Assembly: GCF_009906855.1 (NCBI RefSeq)
Contig: NZ_CP047650.1
Coordinates: forward strand, 3,286,001 to 3,350,000
Length of the DNA: 64,000 nucleotides
Direction: 5' to 3'
Source of the DNA: Xylophilus rhododendri
GTDB lineage: Bacteria; Pseudomonadota; Gammaproteobacteria; Burkholderiales; Burkholderiaceae_C
The first letter of the stretch is position 1; every line of letters begins with the position of its first letter. Shown piece after piece: positions 33,027-41,448 of this stretch. The notes under the pieces were generated by a model that was not told where the DNA came from, ran no database searches, and saw nothing but the letters and a program-made list of their open reading frames with translations. Position numbers and translations under genes: made by a program.

Positions 33027-35336
33027 CTAGTCAAGCACCCACCAGCCGGGCAGCAGGCGGCGGTAACGGGCCTGGTCGAAGCGATCGTCCATCAGCCAGA
33101 CGGTGCCCCGGTCCGAGCCCGACCGGATCACCCGCCCCGCCGCCTGCACCACCTTCTGGAAGCCGGGGAACACATAGGCGTAGTCGTAGCCCCTGGCCGT
33201 TCCGTAGAGGGCCTGGAGCCGCAGCTTCAGGCGCTCGTTGACGGCATTGACCTGGGGCAGCCCCAGCGTGGCGATAAAGGCGCCGATCAGCCGGTCCCCG
33301 GGCAGGTCTATGCCCTCGCCGAACACCCCGCCCAGCACCGCGAAACCGATGCCGCGCCCGCCGGCGGCGAAACGCGCCAGATAGGCTTCGCGCTCCGCCT
33401 CCGACATCCCGCGCGACTGCGCCCACACGGGGATATCGGGCCGCAGCTCGACCAGCAGTTCCAGCGCCCGCTGCAGGTAATCGAAGCTGCTGAAGAAGGC
33501 CAGGTAGTTGCCCGGCGCGCGGTCGAACTGCGCGCCCAGCAGATCGACCAGCGCCCGTAGCGAGGACTCCCGGTGCTGCCAGCGGGTGGAGATGTGGTGG
33601 GCGATGCGCACTTCCAGCTGCTCGCCGCCGTAGGGCGAAGGCACGTCCAGGCTGGCTGTGTCGGCCGGCAGGCCGAGCAGGTCGCGGTGGTAGTCCTCTG
33701 GCCGCAGCGTGGCCGAGAACAGCACGGCGGCCCGGGCCAGGGCGAAGCGTGGCGCGAGAAAGCTGGCGGGCACCAGGTTGCGGATGTCGAGCTGCACCAT
33801 GCCGCGGCCCGCCAGCCGCGTGGCATCGAACAGGGAATGCGCGGCCAGCGTCTCGGCACGCCGCGCGAAGGCCAGCAGCTCGAACCAGAAGCGCTGCAGC
33901 AGCGCGGTGTCGGTGCCGGGCGGCGCCTCGGACAGCGTCTCGCCTATTGCCGAGACGGCCTCCTGCAGCGCGCGTGAGAAGGCCTCCGGCACGGTGTCGA
34001 ACTCGCGCCGGGCGCCGGTTTCCTCGCCCTCGGGGGCCAGGGCTTTCCAGGCCCGGTTGAGACGGTCCAGCGTGCGTTTGAGCACGGCGGGCGCCTGCCG
34101 GCGCAGCTCGGCGAACAGCCAGGGATCGAGGCTGGCCGAATACATGCCGCGCGCCCGCTCGATCAGGTTGTGCGCCTCGTCCACCAGCAGGCCGCAGCGC
34201 CATTCGGCCTCCAGCGCCAGGGCGAAGAGCAGGGCGCTGCCGTCGAACCAGTGGTTGACGTCGCCCACCACCACATCGCACCAGCGGGCCATTTCCTGGC
34301 CCAGGTAGTAGGGGCAGACCTGGTGCTGCAGGGCGATGCCGCGCAGGGTCTCGCGGTCCAGCGCCTGCGGGCTGGCGGCGGCCTGGGCGCGGGCGGCGGG
34401 CAGGCGGTCGTAGAAGCCGCGCGCCAGGGGGCAGGATTCGCCGTTGCAGGCGCGGTCCGGGTATTCGCAGGCCTTGTCGCGGGCCACCAGTTCCAGCACC
34501 CGCACGCCGGCGCCGAGCTGCTGCAGGGCGTCGAGGGCGAGGCGTCGGCCGGAGGTGCGGGCGGTGAGGTAGAAGACGCGGTCCAGGCCCGGCCGGTCGG
34601 GGCGTGGCGGCACGGCCGGTGGACAGGCGCGCAGGGCGGGGAACAGCGTGGCCAGGGTCTTGCCGATGCCGGTCGGCGCCTGGGCCATCAGGCGGCGGCC
34701 GTCGCGCTGGGCGCGGAACACGGCTTCGGCGAAGACGCGCTGGCCGGGGCGGAAGTCGCCGAAGGGAAAGGCCAGCCGCGCCAGGGCCGCGTCGCGCGCC
34801 CGGCGGTGCGCGGCCTCCTGTTCGGCCCAGGCCAGGAAGCGCTGGCAGCGGTCCTCGAAGGCCTGGCGCAGTTCGGCCGCGCTGCGCCGCTGCAGCAGCA
34901 CGGTCTCCACGCCGCTGGACAGCTCGTAATAGACCAGGGCCAGTTCCACCTCGGCCAGCCCGCGCTCGGCGCAGAGCAGCCAGCCGTAGACCTCGGCCTG
35001 CGCCCAGTGCAGGGCGCGCTGGTGGGCCGGCTGCCGGGCCAGGTCGCCGCGGTGGGTCTTGATCTCTTCGAGGCGGTTGGCGACGGGGTCGTAGCCGTCG
35101 GCGCGGCCGCGCACCGCCAAGCCCTGCCAGCGGCCCGACAGCGTCACCTCCCGCTGGTAAGGGGCCGGGCGGCGCGCGGCCACGGCGGCATGGCCGGCGA
35201 TGCCGTCCTGGGCGGTGGGCGAAGGCGAGAAACGGACGTCCAGATCGCCGCTGCGCCCGGTGAAGTCGCACAGCAGGCGCACGGCCACGGTGTAGCCCGG
35301 CGGGGTGGCGGCGTCGTCGGGCAGGGCGGCTGGCAT
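33027..35336 (-). CDS. PD-(D/E)xK nuclease fused to XPD/DinG-type Fe-S helicase
   Basis: 769 aa. The N-terminal ~200 residues carry a RecB/Cas4-type nuclease motif: Asp80, Glu91-Ile-Lys93, and QAEVY at 113-117. The helicase follows: Walker A TGIGKT (222-227), DEAH (386-389), and a C-terminal QAAGRVIRS. Four cysteines (290, 297, 302, 341) are placed as in the 4Fe-4S cluster of Rad3/XPD/DinG enzymes. It is expected to unwind and cut DNA. The start at 35336 follows the family-like beginning. No partner gene is adjacent. Confidence 0.85.
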   Translation of the reverse strand: MPAALPDDAATPPGYTVAVRLLCDFTGRSGDLDVRFSPSPTAQDGIAGHAAVAARRPAPYQREVTLSGRWQGLAVRGRADGYDPVANRLEEIKTHRGDLARQPAHQRALHWAQAEVYGWLLCAERGLAEVELALVYYELSSGVETVLLQRRSAAELRQAFEDRCQRFLAWAEQEAAHRRARDAALARLAFPFGDFRPGQRVFAEAVFRAQRDGRRLMAQAPTGIGKTLATLFPALRACPPAVPPRPDRPGLDRVFYLTARTSGRRLALDALQQLGAGVRVLELVARDKACEYPDRACNGESCPLARGFYDRLPAARAQAAASPQALDRETLRGIALQHQVCPYYLGQEMARWCDVVVGDVNHWFDGSALLFALALEAEWRCGLLVDEAHNLIERARGMYSASLDPWLFAELRRQAPAVLKRTLDRLNRAWKALAPEGEETGARREFDTVPEAFSRALQEAVSAIGETLSEAPPGTDTALLQRFWFELLAFARRAETLAAHSLFDATRLAGRGMVQLDIRNLVPASFLAPRFALARAAVLFSATLRPEDYHRDLLGLPADTASLDVPSPYGGEQLEVRIAHHISTRWQHRESSLRALVDLLGAQFDRAPGNYLAFFSSFDYLQRALELLVELRPDIPVWAQSRGMSEAEREAYLARFAAGGRGIGFAVLGGVFGEGIDLPGDRLIGAFIATLGLPQVNAVNERLKLRLQALYGTARGYDYAYVFPGFQKVVQAAGRVIRSGSDRGTVWLMDDRFDQARYRRLLPGWWVLD

Positions 35337-35386
35337 GGGCCGCAGATGGTATCGGCGCGGGGGTTTTCCAGGTCCGCGGGCGCCGC

Positions 35387-35677
35387 TCAGGCGGTCGGCC
35401 GCTGCTCGAATCCGGCGGGTGGCGGGCCTTCGGCCTCGGCCACCGCCACGCCCTCCACCCGGGCCTGGGCCGGGCCCTGGCGCGACCAGTCGATCAATTC
35501 CTCCACCGCTTCGGCCGGGCCGCACACCAGGGCCTCCACGCTGCCGTCGCGCCGATTGCGCACCCAGCCGCTCACGCCCAGCGCCAGGGCCTGCTCCACC
35601 ATGCTGGCGCGGTAATACACGCCCTGGACCCGGCCATGGATGTGCAGGTGGCGGCAGACGCTCGGCGTTTCGGACAT
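35387..35677 (-). CDS. acyP: Acylphosphatase
   Basis: 96 aa. Both active-site motifs are present: [14 protein letters not shown] (Arg binding the phosphate) and [14 protein letters not shown] (Asn). It hydrolyses acyl phosphates in the cytoplasm. It lies 50 nt upstream of the helicase on the same strand and faces away from the large-protein operon. Confidence 0.92.
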   Translation of the reverse strand: MSETPSVCRHLHIHGRVQGVYYRASMVEQALALGVSGWVRNRRDGSVEALVCGPAEAVEELIDWSRQGPAQARVEGVAVAEAEGPPPAGFEQRPTA

Positions 35678-35733
35678 ACCCGGAATGCTGCCACGGAAGA
35701 TGCCCGGCGATCTCGATTTCCGATACGATCTTC

Positions 35734-35760
35734 GCGCTTTGTAAGTAACGGTACAAGCGC
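35734..35760. promoter_or_regulatory. Inverted repeat before the large-protein operon
   Basis: GCGCTTTGTA and GTACAAGCGC form a 9-bp stem with one bulged T and a loop of about 7 nt. It lies 30 nt before the first gene of the five-gene operon, in the divergent spacer with acyP. It could be an operator or a leader hairpin. Confidence 0.4.
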
Positions 35761-35790
35761 GGCACGACCCACACCGACCTGGACATTTCC

Positions 35791-37086
35791 ATGGCAGACA
35801 AACAGCTGGACGAATCCACCTGGAAGGCATTCGCGAGCAAGCGCGAACTCAAGGGTGCCGACCTGCAGAAGGCCCTGGCCGCGCTGGCCGCCGCCGAGAA
35901 GAAGGGGCCGCAGGGGGTGGACGCCGCCCTCGACGCGGTCGACAAGCAGATCGGCCTGCTGCAGAAGGAGCACAAGGCCGACAAGGACGTCGTCAAGCAG
36001 CTCGAAGCCATGAAGAAGGCCAGCGAGGCCGACCGCAAGGAGGCGGCCAAACAGGCCAAGGCCGCGGCCGCCAGCGCCGCAGAGGACGAGGAGGAAGACA
36101 CCCCCGTCCTGCTCACCACCAAGATGATTCCGCTGGTGCGCCAGCTGAAGAAGGGCGATGTGAGCATGCACGCCATGATCGGCACAGCCGGCCGCAACAC
36201 GGCCGTGCTGATCATGCGCAAGCCCATCGGCATTCCCCGCCGCAAGCTGCTCGCCGAGGCGCTGGATGCGACCGGCGGCGCCAAGTACGTCGTCGGTGAA
36301 TGCCTGTGGGAGGCCGGCGCGCTGACCTTCGTGCTCAAGACCCAGGCCGCCGGCATGGCCAAGCGTCTGCGCGCGGCGCTGCTGGCGCAGACCGAGCTGC
36401 GGCTGAAGGTGCGGGTGCGGGGCGAGGACCCGGCCGATATCGACGAGGACGGCGAGGACGAGGAAGACGCCAAGCCCGCCGCCACCCAGAAGGCCGCTGA
36501 GAAACCGGCTGAAAAACCCGCTGCCGCCGAGACCGCCGAGCCCCCGCATGCCGCGCTCTACCGGCAGCGCCTCGACGAGCTGCACAAGCGCATGGCCGAC
36601 GCCTTGAAGGCGCAGCACCCCGAATCCAACAAGCTGCGCGCGGTCAGCGGATTCGCCGAAGGCAAGGCCGAGGCCGGCGACTTCGCCGGTGCCGAGAAGG
36701 CGCTCGACATGCTGCAGAAGCTGCTGGAGCAGCCGGCGGCCACGCCCGAGGGCGCCGACAAGGCCGCCCTCGATGCCGCCCTGGACGGCTGGCGCAAGGC
36801 GCGCGCCGGCGTGCTGGCGCAGCTCAAGGACATGGCCGACGAACTCAAGGAAGACCGCGGCGAGGATCCGGACGACGAACTCGCCCGCGACGCCGAGCTG
36901 GAAGTCAACGCCGTGATGAAGCAGCTCACCGCCGAGCCGCGCACGCTGCAGCAGGTCAACGAACTCACCCGCTGGGTCACCCAGGACGACGTGGTCACCG
37001 ATGTCGACGCCTACGTCGGCAATGTGCGCGCGCCGCTCACCACCGCCCTGGCCGCGCTGCGCCAGGCCTTCGGCCAGCCGGCCTGA
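35791..37086 (+). CDS. Uncharacterised 431-aa protein, first gene of the five-gene operon
   Basis: I do not recognise a family. Residues 1-100 are helical and charged. Residues ~105-215 look like a compact globular domain ([20 protein letters not shown] to KVRVRGED). An acidic linker ([13 protein letters not shown]) and a KPAEKPA-type spacer follow, then a helical region with [20 protein letters not shown]. No signal peptide or membrane helix is seen. The gap to the next gene is 29 nt. It is cytoplasmic unless exported by a special system. Confidence 0.8.
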   Translation: MADKQLDESTWKAFASKRELKGADLQKALAALAAAEKKGPQGVDAALDAVDKQIGLLQKEHKADKDVVKQLEAMKKASEADRKEAAKQAKAAAASAAEDEEEDTPVLLTTKMIPLVRQLKKGDVSMHAMIGTAGRNTAVLIMRKPIGIPRRKLLAEALDATGGAKYVVGECLWEAGALTFVLKTQAAGMAKRLRAALLAQTELRLKVRVRGEDPADIDEDGEDEEDAKPAATQKAAEKPAEKPAAAETAEPPHAALYRQRLDELHKRMADALKAQHPESNKLRAVSGFAEGKAEAGDFAGAEKALDMLQKLLEQPAATPEGADKAALDAALDGWRKARAGVLAQLKDMADELKEDRGEDPDDELARDAELEVNAVMKQLTAEPRTLQQVNELTRWVTQDDVVTDVDAYVGNVRAPLTTALAALRQAFGQPA

Positions 37087-37115
37087 GCCTGCGGGCCAAA
37101 CAAGGACACCAAGAC

Positions 37116-40100
37116 ATGCCGACCAAACTGGGCCAATGGCTGGACGGGCGCAAGGCCAAGAACGAGCTCAAGAAGCGCATCCAGGACGATGCCGCCACCT
37201 TCGACAAGCTGATCAAGGAAGCCGTGGCCCTGGCCGGCAAGCTGCCCGAGCCGCAGCGCCGTGGCGGCGCCGCGCAGCTGCAGTTGCTGCGCGACCGGCT
37301 GACCGAGGCCCGGCTGCTGAAAGACCGGCAGAAGCGCGCCGACGGCATCACCCAGCTGGTGGGCGAAACCCGTGAGTGGATCGCCAAGGCCTCCGCGCCG
37401 GTCACGCCGCAGCAGCCGCCCCCGCAGCCGCAGCAGCCGATCCAGACCCTGGGCGAGGCGATCCGCACGCTGACGCAGGATGCCAAGGCGATGGCCCAGG
37501 CGGTGCGCCAGGCGCAGCTGGCCGTGCCGGCCGCCATGGAGAGCGCCATCGCCGCGGGCGACAAGCTGCTCGATCCGAAGACCGCCTATTCCACGACCAA
37601 CTCGGTCAAGGGCCAGCAGGCGCTCAAGGCCATCGTCGATGCCAGGGCCAAGGTGGAGGAGTTCCTCGACGCCTGGAAGGCCGCCGGCCCGCAGGAACTG
37701 CAGAACCGCGCGGCCCTGCCCGATCCCAAGGCGCTGTTCCAGCCCCTGGAAGCCATGTGGCCCCTGCGCCTGGCGGAGGTCACGAATGCCTGGGCCAGCA
37801 TGGCCGACACCGCCACCGCCGAGCGGGCGCTGCAGCAGTTGCGCAGCGGCCAGAACACGCTGGCGCAGTACCGCCAGGGCCTGCTGGGCCAGCACCAGGG
37901 CGCGGCCGCGCGCATCGAGGCGGTCAGCGAGCGCATCGGCGAAGCCGGCGCCATGAAGATCTACGAGCTGGCGCCCGCGCGGCTGCTGCTGAAGAAGGCC
38001 CAAGCCGACTATGTGGGCGCGGACAGCTCCGAGAAACTCACCGCCGTCACCCAGGCCCTGCAGGCGGCCGAAGCGGCCATCGAGAAGGCCAAGGCCGACA
38101 TCGGCGAGGCGCGTGTCAAGGCGATGGAAAAGTTCGGCAAGCAGCGCCGGGCCCTGGCCGACCAGCTGGCCGCGGCGCGCCTGGTGCGCGGCGCGCTCGA
38201 CGAGCAATCCGCCGTGTTCGCGGAGATCGGCAAGATCCAGAAGGAACTGGAAGCGGCCGACCGCGACCTGGGCACCTCGGTGACCTCCGCCGCCATCGAC
38301 AGGGCCACCAAGCTGCTCGACGAGGCCATCGCCAAGGACATCGCCAAGGCGGCCGAGAAACTCTCCAAGGACCTGAAGAAGCAGGCCGAGGCCGACCTCG
38401 CCGCCCTGCCCGCCTACCAGAAGGCCTTCGCCCAGCTGCAGTCGGTGCGCACCGAGGTGGCCGGCATCAACGGCGGCCATGTGCAGCTGCAGGCCATCGA
38501 CGCGCTCATGGTGCGCACCCGGGTGGACGCGCATGGCCAGCCGCCCGGCGGCTTCAAGGCCGCGGCCCAGACGCTGGCCGACGCCAAGATCGGCGAGTTC
38601 GTGGCCAAGGCGCGCAAGGCCGAGAAGGACTTCATCGCCAAGGAGCTCTCGCCAGCCGGCAAGAAGGCGCTGGAAGCGGCCGACAAGGCCGTGCTGCTCT
38701 ACGGCCGCTGCCATCCGCAGTCCATGGTCGATGCGCAGAAACGCGCCATCGCCCTGGCCCTGCAGGCGCCCAACCCCGAGGCCGGGCTCGGCAAGATCAC
38801 CGAGGACCTGACCGAGGCCGCCAGCAGCCAGCAGGAGGAACTCGCCCGCATGGGCCGCCTGACCGACGCGATCGAGAAGGGCCTGGACGAACTGGTCAAG
38901 CAGGGCTTTCCGGCCGGCAGCGCCGACCTGGCCGAACTGGGCCGCCAGATCGGCGCGGTGCGCGCCGCCCTGGCCGACTGGCGGGTGGAAAGCGCCACCA
39001 CGCTGCTCGACAAGCTGCAGGACCTGGCGGTGGAACTCGGCAAGGACTTCGCCAAAGCCAAGCAGGACTGGACCGGCATCTACGAACAGCTCAAGCCCGT
39101 GCGCTCGCGCGCCGCCCAGCTCAGCAAGGCCACCGGCGCCATCGCCGGTCCGGCCAAGGGCCTGTTCGACAACATCGAGCAGACCCTCGCCGAACTGCAG
39201 GACGGCCGGATCGACCACCGCACCGCCGTCGAGATGGCCAGGCGCTACCTGCAGCGCGGCGCCGACCAGGACCGGGTGGCGGAGGAAGCCAAGTTCCCGC
39301 CCGGCTTCGACTTCGACGAATTCCGCATCGAGGCCGGCAAGCTCACCCAGCTCTGGAACACCCGCGCCAAGGGGCTGCGCGAGCAGATCGAGCGGCTCAA
39401 CCAGGCGCTGCTCAAGCAGGGCCTCAAGGGCGGCGCCGGCTCCCTGGGCTGGGGCGCCCGCCTCACCGAACTGCAGAAGCAGCGCGACGAAGTCGACCGC
39501 GCGCTGCAGCCCAGGCTGGGCGAGCCCACCCTGCAGACCCTGGTGCGGTCGCACAACGAGCTGATGCAGCAGCTGGCCGACCTGGCCGCCAGCCTGCCCG
39601 ATCCGGCGCAGACCGCGGACGCGGAATTCAAGCAGGCGCTGAAGGACGGCCAGGCCCGCGAGGCCAACGATGCCTGGGCCGCCAAGTACCGCGGCACCGA
39701 ACAGCTGCTGCTGGAGATCGAGAAGGCCGCCGACGCGCCGCAGAAGGCGCTGCGCCAGCAGCTCCAGGCCTTCGAGCAGGCCAGCACCGATCCCAAGCAG
39801 GCCGAAGCCCTGGAGAAGCTGCGGGTGAGCTTCGCCCAGAAAGTGATCGAGAAGCGCCGCCTCATCGCCGCCGACAAGGCGCCGGCCCGCAACGAGGCGC
39901 AGAAGCTCAAGAGCGAGGTCGCCAAGAAGTTCATGAACCTGCAGGCGGACACCTTCAGGGACCTGTTCAAGGACCTGGGCCAGCGCGTCGACGACGCCCT
40001 GGCCATGCTGGACACCGACGACCCCCTGCTAATCGAGGCCGCCCGGCGCGAGATCGACCTGATCCGCCTGACGGTGGACGACGCCAAGGGCAAGGGCGAC

Positions 40101-41435
40101 AAGGCCGGCGCCTCGCTCGACCAGGTGCAGAAGGCCTGGGCGAAGCTCTCCCACACCCTGGGCGACGACGCGGTGGTGCAGAAGCGCCTGCCGCGCACCT
40201 ACGCAGGCCTGAAGGAGCGGCTCGACAAGGCCATCGAAGCCGCCAAACGCCTGCCGCCCGACCAGGGCCTGGCTGCCCTCGACCAGCTCGCCGAGCCGAT
40301 CGGCCAGGCACGCGAGGCGGCCCTGGCCGCCCAGGTGAAGTACGACGGCTTCAAGCTGCGCAAGGAGGCGGTGGAAGCCCTCTTCGACAAGATGAAGGAC
40401 CACACCGGCGCCACCCTGCTCGGCGGCCGGGCCAAGGCCTACAACGAACGGTTCGCCTCGCGCCTGAGCGACGCCCATGCGACGGCCCGCCAGGAAGGCG
40501 AACTCGAAGCCGCGCTGCAGCAGCTCGCCGCGTTGGAGACCGAACTCGACGGCCTGATGGCCCAGAAGCCCGACGAGGCCCGCGCCAGCCTGCAGGAGCT
40601 GAACGCCGACGCCGCGGAAGAGCAGCGCGAGCTGCGCGACCTGGCGCGCAACTGGAACAGCACCCAGTCCTACTGGATCGACAGCCTGGTCCCGGCGGTG
40701 GAGAGCGCCGTCAAGCAGCGCAAGGTCGAGGCCGAGGAGCAGGAGGTGGAAAGCCTCAAGGCCGCGGTCAACAGCATCGGCCGCTCGCTGGCGCCCTACC
40801 TGGACGTGGTCTCCAAGGTGCCGCACAAGCGCGGCCTCTCGAACGGCGCGCCGGACATGAAGGCCGCCCGCGCCGCCTTCGCCCAGGCCTATATGCGCAT
40901 CGGCCAGCTCAACAAGACGGCGCTGCGCCTGCGCGAGGGCGGTGCCAGCACCAATGTGGACCTGGTGCGCGACCTGCAGAAGCTGGAGCAGGAGTGGGTG
41001 CGCCGCGTCGGCGAGCTGCGCGGCACCCTGGGCCAGCTGAGCGAGAGCATGAAGCAGCTGCCGGCCAAGGCCTCCGCCACCGAGGACCACGAGGACTACC
41101 TCTCGCCCGCCGACAAGCAGAAGCTCGAAACCGCCGTGGGGCAGATCACACCCATGCTCGACCGCCTCGCCAACCGCTTCCCGGCCGGCGCCTTCGCCGG
41201 GCCGCTGAAGGTGCTCGCCGCCCAGGACAGCTCCCTGGCCGACCGCAAGAAGGCGCGCGAGCAGGCCTTGCGCACCACCCGCCAGCTGGGGGCCGACGTG
41301 GTCGACAACCCGCTCTTCGTCCAGCTGTTCCGCGGCGCCGCCGCCGGCATGGTGGACGTCGATCCGCGCCCCGCGATTTCCTTCGTGCGTGCCGCGCTCA
41401 AGAAGATCGAACTCGCCGCGCTCGTCGGCATCTGA
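37116..41435 (+). CDS. Uncharacterised 1439-aa coiled-coil protein
   Basis: Almost the entire chain is Ala/Lys/Glu/Gln/Leu-rich helix, suggestive of long coiled coils or a repeat bundle, with a PQQPPPQPQQP linker near residue 95. There is no signal peptide, membrane segment, Walker motif or cysteine pair. The length compares with structural filaments and SMC-type arms, but no ATPase heads are present in this gene; the operon's ATPase is a separate gene. The gap to the next gene is 13 nt. Confidence 0.8.
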   Translation: MPTKLGQWLDGRKAKNELKKRIQDDAATFDKLIKEAVALAGKLPEPQRRGGAAQLQLLRDRLTEARLLKDRQKRADGITQLVGETREWIAKASAPVTPQQPPPQPQQPIQTLGEAIRTLTQDAKAMAQAVRQAQLAVPAAMESAIAAGDKLLDPKTAYSTTNSVKGQQALKAIVDARAKVEEFLDAWKAAGPQELQNRAALPDPKALFQPLEAMWPLRLAEVTNAWASMADTATAERALQQLRSGQNTLAQYRQGLLGQHQGAAARIEAVSERIGEAGAMKIYELAPARLLLKKAQADYVGADSSEKLTAVTQALQAAEAAIEKAKADIGEARVKAMEKFGKQRRALADQLAAARLVRGALDEQSAVFAEIGKIQKELEAADRDLGTSVTSAAIDRATKLLDEAIAKDIAKAAEKLSKDLKKQAEADLAALPAYQKAFAQLQSVRTEVAGINGGHVQLQAIDALMVRTRVDAHGQPPGGFKAAAQTLADAKIGEFVAKARKAEKDFIAKELSPAGKKALEAADKAVLLYGRCHPQSMVDAQKRAIALALQAPNPEAGLGKITEDLTEAASSQQEELARMGRLTDAIEKGLDELVKQGFPAGSADLAELGRQIGAVRAALADWRVESATTLLDKLQDLAVELGKDFAKAKQDWTGIYEQLKPVRSRAAQLSKATGAIAGPAKGLFDNIEQTLAELQDGRIDHRTAVEMARRYLQRGADQDRVAEEAKFPPGFDFDEFRIEAGKLTQLWNTRAKGLREQIERLNQALLKQGLKGGAGSLGWGARLTELQKQRDEVDRALQPRLGEPTLQTLVRSHNELMQQLADLAASLPDPAQTADAEFKQALKDGQAREANDAWAAKYRGTEQLLLEIEKAADAPQKALRQQLQAFEQASTDPKQAEALEKLRVSFAQKVIEKRRLIAADKAPARNEAQKLKSEVAKKFMNLQADTFRDLFKDLGQRVDDALAMLDTDDPLLIEAARREIDLIRLTVDDAKGKGDKAGASLDQVQKAWAKLSHTLGDDAVVQKRLPRTYAGLKERLDKAIEAAKRLPPDQGLAALDQLAEPIGQAREAALAAQVKYDGFKLRKEAVEALFDKMKDHTGATLLGGRAKAYNERFASRLSDAHATARQEGELEAALQQLAALETELDGLMAQKPDEARASLQELNADAAEEQRELRDLARNWNSTQSYWIDSLVPAVESAVKQRKVEAEEQEVESLKAAVNSIGRSLAPYLDVVSKVPHKRGLSNGAPDMKAARAAFAQAYMRIGQLNKTALRLREGGASTNVDLVRDLQKLEQEWVRRVGELRGTLGQLSESMKQLPAKASATEDHEDYLSPADKQKLETAVGQITPMLDRLANRFPAGAFAGPLKVLAAQDSSLADRKKAREQALRTTRQLGADVVDNPLFVQLFRGAAAGMVDVDPRPAISFVRAALKKIELAALVGI

Positions 41436-41448
41436 TTCGGAGCTCCCC

